Part shown: piece by piece, positions 28,321-37,189 of the stretch
Layout of the letters: each line of letters starts with the position of its first letter
Position numbering within the stretch: the stretch's first letter is position 1
NCBI RefSeq assembly: GCF_008932295.1
Contig: NZ_WBWA01000010.1
Location: forward strand, 62,001-126,000
Source of the DNA: Brucella tritici
GTDB lineage: Bacteria; Pseudomonadota; Alphaproteobacteria; Rhizobiales; Rhizobiaceae
DNA: 64,000 nt
Direction: 5' to 3'
Translations under genes and position numbers: made by a program
Notes under the pieces: model-generated
The model's database searches: none
What the model was told of the DNA's origin: nothing
What the model saw: the letters and a program-made list of their open reading frames with translations, nothing else

Positions 28321-28830
28321 TCAGTGATCTTTGCGGTCGTCTTTCCAAGGCGAGTTTTCGTTCGGCCTGGTGGTGTAATCCTCGGGATCGAGATCGATGA
28401 CATGGTCCTGACGCGGATTTGGACCGGGGCGCTGCTGCCCATAGCCGTCCGAATAGCGCGCCGAGGTAGCAACGACCATGCGGCCGCGCATGAATTTTTC
28501 CCACATGAAATCGCGAATGAACGGAATGAACAGCAGAATGCCAATGGTGCTGCTCACAAAACCGGGCACGATCAGCAGGATTGCCGCCAGAACCAGCATG
28601 GCGCCATGCACCATTTCGCGATCCGGCACGCGCCCGGCAGCCGTTTCGGTACGGATACGCTGTAAAAGCCCGATGCCCTGCACGCGCAGCAGAAAGAAAC
28701 CCAGCATTGCGCTCAGAATAACGAGGCCCAAGGTCGCGAAAACGCCGATCTTGCTGCCGACGATGACGAAACCGGCAATTTCGATGAAAGGCATCGCCAG
28801 CATGACGAGAGGGGCGAGAGAGGAGGACAC
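28321..28830 (-). CDS. fxsA: FxsA family membrane protein
   Basis: The 169-residue protein has about three to four hydrophobic segments in its first 115 residues, with the FxsA motifs FIEIAGFVIVGSKIG and MLVLAAILLIVPGFVSSTIG, then a hydrophilic tail ending HVIDLDPEDYTTRP. The E. coli homologue relieves F-plasmid exclusion of phage T7 when overproduced; its normal role is unclear. It lies upstream of secB and divergent from the Tim44-like gene. Confidence 0.9.
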   Translation of the reverse strand: MSSSLAPLVMLAMPFIEIAGFVIVGSKIGVFATLGLVILSAMLGFFLLRVQGIGLLQRIRTETAAGRVPDREMVHGAMLVLAAILLIVPGFVSSTIGILLFIPFIRDFMWEKFMRGRMVVATSARYSDGYGQQRPGPNPRQDHVIDLDPEDYTTRPNENSPWKDDRKDH

Positions 28831-29050
28831 GTAAGTTACGACCTTTGTTGTTTGGTTTCAGCGCTTCAGTTTAACCCGAATTGTAACTTTTTCAGGTTCG
28901 GAACGAAATTGAAACTGTCTGTCATGCAATATCAAATAGGTACGCATGATCGGGATTTGAATGATGACGTAAGCCGATCTATATGTATGAGATACAAATC
29001 AGGGATAGGGAAAGGCGAAATGCCTGATCCTTCAATCAGCGGCAGGCGGC

Positions 29051-29746
29051 ATGGAATTTTTTGATTTTGGCACGATATTCTTCTTCATCGCAGCGGTGAT
29101 AATCTTTCTCCAGCTGAGGAATGTTCTTGGCCGTCGTACCGGAAGTGAAAAACCGCCCTTCGATCCTTATAGCTCAGCCCGCAATGCCGATGCTGCACCG
29201 GCAAGCGGTGAGACGGATAATGTCGTCTCCCTGCCGCGTCGTCCGGGCGAAAAAGATTTCACAGCCATCGACAAGGCAGCGCCGGTCGGCACGCCGGTCA
29301 ATGACGGTCTGCGCGCGATTTACGCTGCCGATCCTTCGTTCGATCCGGCCAGCTTTGTGGATGGCGTGAAGATCGCCTATGAAATGATCGTGATGTCCTT
29401 TGCCGATGGTGATCGCAAGGTTCTGAAAAATCTGCTTTCCAAGGATGTCTTTGAAGGGTTCGTCTCGGCAATCGACGAACGCGAAACCCGTGGCGAAAGC
29501 GTGCGCTCGTCCTTTGTCGGCATTGATAAGGCTGAAATTGCTGGCGCAGAGATGAAGGGGTCTGAAGCGCATGTGACGGTCAATATCGTCAGCCAGATGA
29601 TTTCCTCCACCTTTGACAAGGACGGCAAGCTGATCGACGGCGATCCGGAAAATGTGCTCGAGATCAAGGATCTGTGGACCTTTGCCCGCGATACACGATC
29701 ACGTGATCCAAATTGGAAGCTTGTCGCGACCGAGGCGGAAGACTAA
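29051..29746 (+). CDS. Tim44-like domain protein, membrane anchored
   Basis: The 231-residue protein has one N-terminal membrane helix (TIFFFIAAVIIFLQL, residues 8-22), a polar linker and a C-terminal Tim44-like domain (PASFVDGVKIAYEMIVMSFADGD onward, to NWKLVATEAED). Mitochondrial Tim44 recruits Hsp70 to the import channel; bacterial relatives have been linked to membrane-protein or envelope functions, without a defined mechanism. It comes first in a rightward group with mltA, smr and xre genes, although a terminator-like hairpin separates it from mltA. Confidence 0.88.
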   Translation: MEFFDFGTIFFFIAAVIIFLQLRNVLGRRTGSEKPPFDPYSSARNADAAPASGETDNVVSLPRRPGEKDFTAIDKAAPVGTPVNDGLRAIYAADPSFDPASFVDGVKIAYEMIVMSFADGDRKVLKNLLSKDVFEGFVSAIDERETRGESVRSSFVGIDKAEIAGAEMKGSEAHVTVNIVSQMISSTFDKDGKLIDGDPENVLEIKDLWTFARDTRSRDPNWKLVATEAED

Positions 29747-29764
29747 GAGAAAGCATATGAATCG

Positions 29765-29795
29765 GGCCGCTGACCCAGCTCAGCGGCCTTTTTGT
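29765..29795 (+). terminator. Terminator between the Tim44-like gene and mltA
   Basis: Perfect arms GGCCGCTGA and TCAGCGGCC with a 6-base loop are followed by TTTTTG. Confidence 0.88.
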
Positions 29796-29821
29796 TTATA
29801 TATAGCTAAACGGATGCGGCG

Positions 29822-30919
29822 ATGAACGACTTGGCGAGGATTTTGCGCCCGGTGGCTTTTTCCGATTGTCCGGGCTGGTACCTGGACGATCAGTCCGCAG
29901 CGTTTGCTGCGTTTCGCCGTTCCGCCGATTATGCAGCACACCAGACATACAAAAGCGGCAGTCTCGGCATCCGTTTCGAAGCGCTGGAGCCGATCTTTGC
30001 CGCTGCGCGCAGTCTCGACAATCCGGGTGTGGAAGAAGCGCGTGCTTTCTTCGAACAGAATTTCATCCCTTGCCGGATCGTTCCCGATCAGGGAACAGGC
30101 TTTGTGACTGCATTCTATGAACCGGAGATCGAAGCCTCCCTTGAGGCCGACACCCGGTTCAATGTGCCCTTCCTGCGCCAGCCTGATGACCTCGTGAAAG
30201 TGACAGATGAAAGCCGTCCTATCGGCCTTGATCCATCCTTTGCCTTTGCGCGCCGGACGGAGAACGGCCTTGCCGAATATGACGATCGACAGACAATCGA
30301 ACGGGGAAGTCTTTCCGGGCGTGGGCTGGAAATCGCTTTCGTTGCCGACCGGGTCGATGCCTTCTTCGCGCATGTGCAAGGTGCCGCGCGCCTGAAACTG
30401 CGTGATGGCGGGTTGCTGCGCATTACATATGCAGCCAAATCCGGCCATCCGTTTACGGGTATCGGTCGCATTCTGGTTGCCAATGGCGAAATTCCGGCTT
30501 CAGAAATTTCCATGCAGTCGGTCCGACGCTGGCTGGCCGAGCATCCAGACATGGCCGATGATCTCATCTGGCAAAACCGATCCTACATTTTCTTCCGGGA
30601 AGCTTCTGTGGACGACCCGGATGCCGGTCCGATTGCCGCTGCAAAAGTTCCGCTGACCGCCGGGCGTTCGCTTGCTGTCGACAAGTTGCTCCACACATTC
30701 GGAACGCCGATCCATGTCAGCGCACCCGATGTTACGGTCTTTGACGGCGAACCTTTTGCGCGCCTGATGATCGCGCAGGATACGGGAACGGCCATTGTCG
30801 GCCCTGCCCGCGGCGATCTGTTCGCTGGTTCAGGTGACACGGCAGGCGAGATCGCGGGCGGCGTGAAGGACGATGCAGACTTTTATGCGCTGGTGCCGCG
30901 CAGGCTTCTGGAGGCTTGA
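29822..30919 (+). CDS. mltA: Membrane-bound lytic transglycosylase MltA family
   Basis: The 365-residue protein has an MltA domain (FVTAFYEPEIEASLE near residue 95, FTGIGRILVANGEIP near 215) and a C-terminal 3D domain with its conserved aspartates (AQDTGTAIVGPARGDLFAGSG near 320-340). It should cleave peptidoglycan to 1,6-anhydromuropeptides. The N-terminus has no signal peptide or lipobox, and an in-frame stop at 29807 rules out a longer upstream start, so export is unexplained. The Smr-domain gene follows almost directly. Confidence 0.92.
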   Translation: MNDLARILRPVAFSDCPGWYLDDQSAAFAAFRRSADYAAHQTYKSGSLGIRFEALEPIFAAARSLDNPGVEEARAFFEQNFIPCRIVPDQGTGFVTAFYEPEIEASLEADTRFNVPFLRQPDDLVKVTDESRPIGLDPSFAFARRTENGLAEYDDRQTIERGSLSGRGLEIAFVADRVDAFFAHVQGAARLKLRDGGLLRITYAAKSGHPFTGIGRILVANGEIPASEISMQSVRRWLAEHPDMADDLIWQNRSYIFFREASVDDPDAGPIAAAKVPLTAGRSLAVDKLLHTFGTPIHVSAPDVTVFDGEPFARLMIAQDTGTAIVGPARGDLFAGSGDTAGEIAGGVKDDADFYALVPRRLLEA

Positions 30920-30924
30920 ACGGA

Positions 30925-31542
30925 ATGGCGCGCGACACCGACAAGCCGGAAAAAGACTATCTGCGGCCCGAAGACCGCATCCTGTGGGAGACGGTTGCGA
31001 AAACCGCAAAGCCGCTGATAAAGCCAAAGGCGAGTGAGGACGAACTTCCCGATTTCAAATCTCTGATGGCGGAAGAAGAAAAGCGCGCTGTGAAGCCGAA
31101 AGTTCAGCCTGCGGTGGAGGCGAGCAAACCGAAGAAGGGCCTGTCGGCGCTCAGAGAAATGCAGATTCAGTCACTCGACAAGCCGACGCATCGAAAGATC
31201 GCCAAAGGTCGTGTCGATATTGAAGCCCGCATCGATCTGCACGGTCTCACGCAGGGAGAGGCGCACGGCCTGCTCTATGGATTTCTGGTCAGCGCGCATG
31301 CACGCGGCCTGCGTCATGTCATGGTCATTACCGGAAAAGGGCGTTCATTCGGCAGCGAAGGGATTTTGCGACAGGCGGTGCCGCACTGGTTCTCCACACC
31401 GCTGTTCCGGCTTCTGGTGAGTGCCTATGAGGATGCGGCGCGTCATCATGGCGGGCATGGCGCCCTTTATGTAAGGCTTCGCCGCCAGACCCAAAACATG
31501 GCACAGCAGACCCTATTGCCTGGGGGGAGCAGACCGCGATGA
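30925..31542 (+). CDS. Smr-domain protein (putative endonuclease)
   Basis: The 205-residue protein has a charged N-terminal half and a C-terminal Smr domain with RIDLHGLTQGEAHGLL and the VMVITGKG motif that stands for the TGxG core. Smr domains occur in MutS2 and in stand-alone nucleases acting on DNA or on mRNA of stalled ribosomes. The ATG at 30925 follows GGAGG by ten bases. It overlaps the next gene by four bases. Confidence 0.9.
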   Translation: MARDTDKPEKDYLRPEDRILWETVAKTAKPLIKPKASEDELPDFKSLMAEEEKRAVKPKVQPAVEASKPKKGLSALREMQIQSLDKPTHRKIAKGRVDIEARIDLHGLTQGEAHGLLYGFLVSAHARGLRHVMVITGKGRSFGSEGILRQAVPHWFSTPLFRLLVSAYEDAARHHGGHGALYVRLRRQTQNMAQQTLLPGGSRPR

Positions 31543-31931
31543 CGCCATTTGGAATACGCTTGCGCGAATTGCGGGAAGAACGCGGTGTGACGCAGAAGGA
31601 TATGGCGGCAGCGCTTCGCGTTTCACCCGCCTATCTGTCCGCGCTGGAACATGGCCGGCGCGGCCAGCCGACCTGGGACCTGCTTCAGCGCATCATCACC
31701 TATTTCAATATCATCTGGGACGAGGCGGAAGAGTTGCAGAACCTTGCCGCCGTGTCGCATCCGCGTGTTGTAATCGATACGTCGGGCCTGTCGCCGCAAG
31801 CGACGGAACTCGCCAATCTTCTGGCGCGCAATATCCGCATCATCGACCGCGAGACGATCAGGCATCTGAGTGAGGAAATAGAGGCAGCGCGAAAGCGCCG
31901 CCGCGGTATCAAGTCTGTTCAAGTTGATTAG
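31539..31931 (+). CDS. XRE-family helix-turn-helix regulator
   Basis: The 130-residue protein is mostly one Cro/C1-type domain (FGIRLRELREERGVTQKDMA, then VSPAYLSALEHGRRGQPTW) with a short C-terminal helix-rich tail. The gene is last of the mltA-smr-xre set (ATGA overlap). Its targets are unknown. Confidence 0.9.
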   Translation: MTPFGIRLRELREERGVTQKDMAAALRVSPAYLSALEHGRRGQPTWDLLQRIITYFNIIWDEAEELQNLAAVSHPRVVIDTSGLSPQATELANLLARNIRIIDRETIRHLSEEIEAARKRRRGIKSVQVD

Positions 31932-32053
31932 AGCGCATCCCGAAAACTGTGAAACGCCTACGCAGGGAAATCAGTCCACTGGACTGATTTCTGATCCTGC
32001 TTCGATCGGAAAAGATGTGCGTAAAAACAAATGATCAGATCGCAACGCGCTCT
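31930..32053. repeat. Intergenic mosaic repeat with CAGTCCACTGGACTG core
   Basis: The element is bounded by AGAGCGC and GCGCTCT and holds a 23-base palindrome, AAATCAGTCCA and TGGACTGATTT around one C (31968-31990). The same core occurs at 39539 and 41006. It starts inside the stop codon of the XRE gene. Confidence 0.78.
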
Positions 32054-32054
32054 G

Positions 32055-32126
32055 GTGGATTGAATTTGACGTTTGATACCCGTCCGACATAAATCACGTT
32101 TCAAACGTCAAATTCGAAAAATCCAC
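32055..32126. repeat. Large inverted repeat next to the mosaic element
   Basis: Arms GAATTTGACGTTTGA (32062-32076) and its complement (32101-32115) form a perfect 15-base stem, extended outward by GTGGATT and AATCCAC after an asymmetric 5-base bulge. The loop is 24 bases. It abuts the element on its left. Confidence 0.8.
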
Positions 32127-32143
32127 TAGATTCATAAAGTTAC

Positions 32144-32217
32144 TAGTGGTATTTTTGCTTCCGACATCTGCTCAGCGCCCATATCCGAGGGATGCAAATG
32201 TCGGAAGCAGACCACTA
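32144..32217. repeat. Inverted repeat overlapping the DUF1402 stop codon
   Basis: Arms TGCTTCCGACAT (32156-32167) and ATGTCGGAAGCA (32198-32209) pair perfectly, and TAGTGGT/ACCACTA extend the stem after a short asymmetric bulge. The right end supplies the stop codon of the DUF1402 gene. There is no T run, so it is not a standard terminator. Confidence 0.8.
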
Positions 32218-33195
32218 AAAAAGCGCTTTCAGCTCATCGAGCTTCGAATTGACCAGCCAGCCATAGTAGTTTTCCTGCGGTAGCACAGGTTCCTGACCGT
32301 CCGCCTTTCGCTTGGCGTTTTCATTGGCCAGCGCTCGTGCGCGTGCTTCGGCGCCGCCCGTATTATAGAGCGTGGCAGTGAGGCCTGGATTCTTCGAAAT
32401 GTCGAAGTCGGCGATCTGGCGGTAGGAGTTGATCGACTGTTTCAGCGTCGCCGCGATATAGGGCAGCGTCAGATCAGGATCCATGATCGTCTTGTAGACC
32501 ACATTGCCGTCTTCTGCGTTCAGCTTGGGCAGACCGGAAACGCGGTTCACCATGTCGGACATCTGCAAGGCCGTCAGCGGATTGATCTGGCCAAGACCGA
32601 ATGTCTGTCCGGCATAGAAGGGCTGGAAGAAGACCGCGCTGAAACGGTTGTTCGGATAGGCATTGCCGCCGACCGATTTGCCACGGAAGGTTTTGTTCCA
32701 GACATTTTCGCGGCAGGACCACAGCGAATAGCTGTCCTTGTGCTTCAGGCAGTCGGCAAATTCCGGCCGCTTGATGAACTGGCCGATGCTTTCGCCATTG
32801 TAGCCGAAACTCACGCCCTGGTTCACATAGGACATGGCCTTGACGTAATAGGTCTGGAGCCGGTCATAGACGTCGACATTATAGGTATGCTCGCCGACGA
32901 TCGCGCCGACAATATGAATAGGATCGATGCCATAGGCTGCTGCCGTCGAGCGGATCTTGGAGCGCAGCGAGGCATCCTTCTTCAGGAGAGTGTAAATCTT
33001 CTGATATTTCTTCTCGTAAGTCGTGCTCAGTTCACGCGTGCGCTTGGCGGATGCGCCTGGAATCGGCGGCTGTTCCGCATTGCGGTTGCCCGGAGGCACG
33101 ACCGTTGCCGCATAGGCGCTCTGGCAGGCAAGGCTGATAGCCAGGGCAAGTCCAACAAAAATGCGTCGCGGCTTTGCGCCCATTATTCTGATCAT
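32215..33195 (-). CDS. DUF1402 family secreted protein, lysozyme-like
   Basis: The 326-residue product has a signal peptide (IFVGLALAISLACQSAYA, cut near residue 30). The mature part belongs to DUF1402, a family seen mainly in Rhizobiales. Two segments recall lytic transglycosylases: IVGAIVGEHTYN, with a candidate catalytic glutamate at residue 102, and FGLGQINPLTALQM, similar to the GLGQxxPxTA block of Slt-type enzymes. A periplasmic peptidoglycan-cleaving role is therefore plausible but unproven. It lies alone downstream of hslU, behind that gene's terminator. Confidence 0.85.
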   Translation of the reverse strand: MIRIMGAKPRRIFVGLALAISLACQSAYAATVVPPGNRNAEQPPIPGASAKRTRELSTTYEKKYQKIYTLLKKDASLRSKIRSTAAAYGIDPIHIVGAIVGEHTYNVDVYDRLQTYYVKAMSYVNQGVSFGYNGESIGQFIKRPEFADCLKHKDSYSLWSCRENVWNKTFRGKSVGGNAYPNNRFSAVFFQPFYAGQTFGLGQINPLTALQMSDMVNRVSGLPKLNAEDGNVVYKTIMDPDLTLPYIAATLKQSINSYRQIADFDISKNPGLTATLYNTGGAEARARALANENAKRKADGQEPVLPQENYYGWLVNSKLDELKALF

Positions 33196-33250
33196 TGTAG
33201 GGGAATGGTCCTGCTATGGTGAATATTCGGTAAAAGTTGCGGGGAAAATA

Positions 33251-33282
33251 AAAAACCCCCCGATGCAAGTCGAGGGGTTTTT
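33251..33282 (-). terminator. Rho-independent terminator after hslU
   Basis: On the hslU strand AAAAACCCCTCGA and its partner ending GGGGTTTTTT form a hairpin followed by T residues, 47 bases past the stop. Confidence 0.88.
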
Positions 33283-33328
33283 GCAGTATTTGCGAAAGTG
33301 AATTCGCGCCGTGGCTTTATGGCCACTT

Positions 33329-34633
33329 TTAGAGAATGAAGCGCGACAGATCGGTGTTCTTGGCAAGGCTGCCGATCTTGTCTTTTACATAGGCCGCGTC
33401 GATGACGAAAGTTGCACCGGTCTTATCGGGCGCGGTGTATGAAATTTCATCGAGAACGCGTTCCATTACCGTCTGCAACCGACGCGCACCGATATTTTCA
33501 ACCGACGCATTCAGATCGACAGCAATATCGGCCAGAGCGTCGATGGCGTCATCGGTGATTTCGAGCTTCACCTCTTCCGTTTCCATCAGGGCGATATACT
33601 GCTTGATCAGGCTTGCCTCGGTCTCCGTCAGGATGCGGCGGAAGTCTTCACGCGTCAGCGCATTGAGCTCCACACGGATCGGCAGACGGCCCTGCAGTTC
33701 CGGCAGAAGATCGGACGGCTTGGATACGTGGAACGCACCCGATGCGATGAACAGCACGTGATCGGTCTTCACCGGCCCGTATTTGGTCGCAACCGTGGTG
33801 CCTTCGACCAGCGGCAGCAGATCGCGCTGCACGCCTTCGCGCGACACGCCGGCACCCATGCCGCCTTCCCGCGATGCGATCTTGTCGATCTCGTCGATGA
33901 ACACGATGCCTTCGTCTTCGGTGACGCGGAGCGCTTCCTGAACGATCTGGTCCTGATCCAGAAGCTTGTCGGATTCATCGTTGATCAGGATCGGGTAGGA
34001 ATCCTTGACCGTGGTCTTGCGCGTCTTGGTGCGCCCGCCCATGGCCTTGCCCAGCATGTCGGACAGGTTCATGACGCCGATATTGGCGCCCGGCATGCCC
34101 GGAATTTCAAAGCTCGGGCCGGAACCGGTATCGGCAACCTCGATTTCGATTTCCTTGTCGTCCATTTCGCCATTGCGCAATTTCTTGCGGAAGCTGTCGC
34201 GCGTGGCGGGGCTTGCGGTCTTGCCGACCAGCGCATCCAGCACGCGTTCCTCGGCATTGAGATGCGCCTTGGCCTTCACATCGTCGCGGCGTTTTTCACG
34301 GACGAGCGTGATGGCAACTTCGACAAGATCGCGGACGATCTGCTCAACGTCGCGGCCGACATAGCCGACTTCGGTGAACTTGGTCGCTTCCACCTTGACG
34401 AAAGGTGCGCCGGCCAGCTTTGCGAGGCGACGTGAAATTTCCGTCTTGCCGACGCCGGTCGGTCCGATCATCAGGATGTTCTTCGGCATCACCTCTTCGC
34501 GCATCTGGCCTTCGAGCTGCTGGCGGCGCCAGCGATTGCGAAGGGCGATAGCGACCGCGCGCTTGGCGTCGTTCTGGCCGATGATGAAGCGGTCGAGTTC
34601 GGAGACGATTTCACGGGGAGAGAAATTACTCAT
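33329..34633 (-). CDS. hslU: ATP-dependent protease ATPase subunit HslU
   Basis: The 434-residue AAA+ unfoldase has Walker [16 protein letters not shown], the pore motif GYVGRDVE, the I-domain with GGRTKTRK, Walker [13 protein letters not shown] and the C-terminal LSRFIL tail that inserts into HslV. The likely start is the ATG at 34631-34633 ([10 protein letters not shown]); an ATG seven codons earlier overlaps the neighbouring gene. It forms a protease with HslV, but a membrane-protein gene separates the two genes. Confidence 0.96.
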   Translation of the reverse strand: MSNFSPREIVSELDRFIIGQNDAKRAVAIALRNRWRRQQLEGQMREEVMPKNILMIGPTGVGKTEISRRLAKLAGAPFVKVEATKFTEVGYVGRDVEQIVRDLVEVAITLVREKRRDDVKAKAHLNAEERVLDALVGKTASPATRDSFRKKLRNGEMDDKEIEIEVADTGSGPSFEIPGMPGANIGVMNLSDMLGKAMGGRTKTRKTTVKDSYPILINDESDKLLDQDQIVQEALRVTEDEGIVFIDEIDKIASREGGMGAGVSREGVQRDLLPLVEGTTVATKYGPVKTDHVLFIASGAFHVSKPSDLLPELQGRLPIRVELNALTREDFRRILTETEASLIKQYIALMETEEVKLEITDDAIDALADIAVDLNASVENIGARRLQTVMERVLDEISYTAPDKTGATFVIDAAYVKDKIGSLAKNTDLSRFIL

Positions 34634-34635
34634 AA

Positions 34636-35226
34636 TTATAACCCACTTTGCCACTGCTTGATGAACTCGAACGGATGCAGCAGCATGATCACGTTGAGCG
34701 TAAGATTGTCGCGAATGACGATCAGCGCCAGAACTTCAAAGAACAGCGCGATGGCGACAGTTATTTTTGTCGGTAGTTTGGCTGCGATCAGAAAGCCGAT
34801 CATGGCGGCAACCGTGTCGGAGACCGAATTCACGATGCTGTCGCCGAAATAGTCCACAGAGGACGTGTTGGCGCGATAGCGTTCGATGATGAAATTCGAA
34901 TTCTCGACCAGTTCCCACGCGGCTTCGATGCCGACCGCAGCAGCAAGTCTCAAGCCGAGCGGGGCTTTGGGTGCGATGATCGTGAGCAGCCAGTAGAACA
35001 GGAAGCCATGGATGATGTGCGACAGCGTATACCAGTCGGATATATGCTGCGAGTTTTCAGTCATCAGCGAACCGGACCATAATTTTATGGTTCCGCATTC
35101 GCACATGGCGATCCGCCCGTCGAAGTAAAGCCAGGAGGCTTGGACCGCGAGTATGGCAAGAACGATCAGGGCACCCAGGCCCCAGCGTTGCGCACTCGGT
35201 TTTGAGGCCTGCGCGAGCGAGCTCAT
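34636..35226 (-). CDS. UPF0314/DUF2585 membrane protein
   Basis: The 196-residue protein has about four to five predicted membrane helices (such as [19 protein letters not shown] at 17-35 and [12 protein letters not shown] near 138-149) and conserved [26 protein letters not shown] and [15 protein letters not shown] segments. The last, rich in E and R, faces the idea of a catalytic or binding site, but no function is known. Its start overlaps the hslV stop by four bases and its stop is two bases from the hslU start, so it is translated within the hslVU operon. Confidence 0.88.
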   Translation of the reverse strand: MSSLAQASKPSAQRWGLGALIVLAILAVQASWLYFDGRIAMCECGTIKLWSGSLMTENSQHISDWYTLSHIIHGFLFYWLLTIIAPKAPLGLRLAAAVGIEAAWELVENSNFIIERYRANTSSVDYFGDSIVNSVSDTVAAMIGFLIAAKLPTKITVAIALFFEVLALIVIRDNLTLNVIMLLHPFEFIKQWQSGL

Positions 35227-35777
35227 TCTGCGTCCAGGCTTTCCACAATGATATTGTGGTTGGTGTAGATGCAGATATCGGCGGCGATATCCATCGCCTT
35301 GCGGGCGATTTCCTCGGCTGACTTGTCGGTGTCGACCAGCGCGCGGGCGGCGGCCAGCGCATAATTGCCGCCCGAACCGATGGCCATCACGCCATGTTCA
35401 GGTTCAAGCACATCGCCGGTGCCGGTCAGCGCCAGCGTGACCTTGCTGTCGGCAACCAGCATCATGGCTTCCAGCTTGCGCAAGTAGCGATCGGTGCGCC
35501 AGTCCTTGGCAAGTTCGACCGAAGCACGCATGAGCTGGTCGGGATATTGTTCCAGCTTCGCTTCGAGGCGTTCCAGAAGGGTGAAGGCGTCGGCGGTGGC
35601 TCCGGCGAAACCGGCAATCACATTGCCCTTGCCGATGCGGCGAACCTTTCGCGCATTGCCCTTCATGACGGTATTGCCGAGCGAAACCTGTCCGTCACCG
35701 GCAATGACGACCTTGCCGTCCTTGCGCACGGTGACGATGGTCGTGCCGTAAATTGTCGTGGGATGATGTTCGATCAT
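35223..35777 (-). CDS. hslV: ATP-dependent protease catalytic subunit HslV
   Basis: The 184-residue subunit is a proteasome-type threonine protease. By comparison with TTIVTVRK in relatives, the catalytic residue should be T12, after an 11-residue leader that must be removed. The GDGQVSLG and [14 protein letters not shown] motifs are intact. AAGGAG precedes the ATG at 35775-35777. It heads the operon hslV-UPF0314-hslU and is divergent from hisB. Confidence 0.95.
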   Translation of the reverse strand: MIEHHPTTIYGTTIVTVRKDGKVVIAGDGQVSLGNTVMKGNARKVRRIGKGNVIAGFAGATADAFTLLERLEAKLEQYPDQLMRASVELAKDWRTDRYLRKLEAMMLVADSKVTLALTGTGDVLEPEHGVMAIGSGGNYALAAARALVDTDKSAEEIARKAMDIAADICIYTNHNIIVESLDAE

Positions 35778-36013
35778 GGATGCTCCTTTGGCGGCACATG
35801 CAATCCCGGAAGGCAATTGCAGGCGCCCCTTCATCTGTTAGGGAAACAGGCTCCGTCAGCCATTGGCGGATGAATCGTGCTTCGCTGAGAATATTTAAGA
35901 ACGTACGGACGAATTGCAAATACCGAATTGCAGCTTGCCAAACCGGCAAAAGGAATTGGCAAAGGGAGCAAGCTGTTCTAGAACGCCTCCAAGCTATTGA
36001 ATGAGGAAAGCTT

Positions 36014-36622
36014 ATGACTGCAGAAAGCACCCGCAAGGCAAGCATCGAGCGCTCGACCAAGGAAACGAGCATTGCCGTTTCCGTCGATCTGGACGGCGTT
36101 GGCAAGTTCGACATCACCACCGGTGTCGGCTTCTTCGATCACATGCTGGAGCAGCTTTCCCGACATTCGCTCATCGATATGCGGGTCATGGCCAAGGGCG
36201 ACCTGCATATCGACGATCATCACACGGTCGAGGATACGGGCATTGCGCTCGGTCAGGCCATTGCCAAGGCGCTTGGCGAGCGCCGCGGTATCGTGCGCTA
36301 TGCCTCGATGGACCTTGCCATGGACGACACGCTGACCGGCGCTGCCGTCGATGTATCGGGACGCGCCTTTCTGGTCTGGAACGTCAATTTCACAACGTCC
36401 AAGATCGGCACGTTCGATACCGAGCTGGTGCGTGAGTTCTTCCAGGCTTTCGCCATGAACGCAGGCATAACGCTCCATATCAACAATCATTATGGTGCCA
36501 ACAACCACCATATTGCGGAGTCGATCTTCAAGGCGGTTGCCAGGGTTCTGCGCACGGCGCTTGAAACCGATGAACGCCAGAAGGATGCAATCCCCTCCAC
36601 CAAGGGTTCGTTGAAGGGATAG
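36014..36622 (+). CDS. hisB: Imidazoleglycerol-phosphate dehydratase
   Basis: The 202-residue single-domain enzyme has the metal-binding motifs [27 protein letters not shown] and [12 protein letters not shown]. It carries out the sixth reaction of histidine synthesis. It lacks the phosphatase domain fused to HisB in enterics. It is first in the order hisB - DUF2628 - hisH - hisA - hisF - hisE. GAGGAAAG is the ribosome site. Confidence 0.96.
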   Translation: MTAESTRKASIERSTKETSIAVSVDLDGVGKFDITTGVGFFDHMLEQLSRHSLIDMRVMAKGDLHIDDHHTVEDTGIALGQAIAKALGERRGIVRYASMDLAMDDTLTGAAVDVSGRAFLVWNVNFTTSKIGTFDTELVREFFQAFAMNAGITLHINNHYGANNHHIAESIFKAVARVLRTALETDERQKDAIPSTKGSLKG

Positions 36623-36644
36623 GTCCCGAACGAAAGGACAGGTC

Positions 36645-37187
36645 ATGGCGCAATATGTCGTGCTGGAACCGAGGGATAGTAAAGCAATTTCAGGAAAAGC
36701 GGACACCGGTTTTCCGTCCGAAATTGCGACTGAAAAAAGCGCTGAAAAGGCAATTTTCGTGCGCGACGGATTCCATGTTCTGGCGCTGGTCCTTCCCTTC
36801 GTCTGGCTTCTGACCCAGCGTCTCTGGTTCGAAGCTTTTGCCGTTATGGGCATTTCGATCCTGCTGGGACTTGCCGGAGCCTGGTTCGGCATCGTCGATG
36901 CGGTTCCGCTTCTGACCTTGCTGGTATCGCTGTTCGTGGCGCTGGAAGGCGTCAACTGGAAGATAGCCAAGCTCAGGCGCCAGGGTTTTGTCGAAACAGC
37001 GGTCATCGATGCATCCGATCTGGAAGAAGCCGAGATCCGCTATTTCTACGGCCTCGAAGATGCGGCCCGGCCAGCAATCTCTCTTGCGGACAAGCCTGCG
37101 CCGGAATGGGCACAGCAGCCCCCTCGTCCCGCCTATTCCTCATTTGGCTCGACAATCGGGTTTGTCGGCCATCGCGGAGAAAACTGA
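36645..37187 (+). CDS. DUF2628 family membrane protein with translated repeat
   Basis: The 180-residue protein has two to three hydrophobic helices ([14 protein letters not shown] near 42-55 and [20 protein letters not shown] near 65-84) and a hydrophilic C-terminus. DUF2628 genes often lie between hisB and hisH in Rhizobiales; no function is known. Residues 14-28 are encoded by a 44-base palindrome (36684-36727) of the intergenic RIME type, which probably inserted in frame near the N-terminus. An alternative start after the repeat is not obvious. Confidence 0.82.
   Translation: MAQYVVLEPRDSKAISGKADTGFPSEIATEKSAEKAIFVRDGFHVLALVLPFVWLLTQRLWFEAFAVMGISILLGLAGAWFGIVDAVPLLTLLVSLFVALEGVNWKIAKLRRQGFVETAVIDASDLEEAEIRYFYGLEDAARPAISLADKPAPEWAQQPPRPAYSSFGSTIGFVGHRGEN
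36684..36727. repeat. RIME-type palindrome inside the DUF2628 coding sequence
   Basis: Outer arms GCAATTTC and GAAATTGC are perfect inverted repeats, and inner arms GGAAAAGCGG and CCGGTTTTCC pair with one mismatch. The layout is that of the intergenic repeats at 42500 and 12139. It is read in frame as residues 14-28 of the protein. Confidence 0.8.
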
Positions 37188-37189
37188 AA

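Noticed and set aside
35778..36013. Heat-shock (RpoH) promoter upstream of hslV
   Set aside because: A CTTG element is present on the hslV strand but no -10 match at the right spacing could be found by eye.
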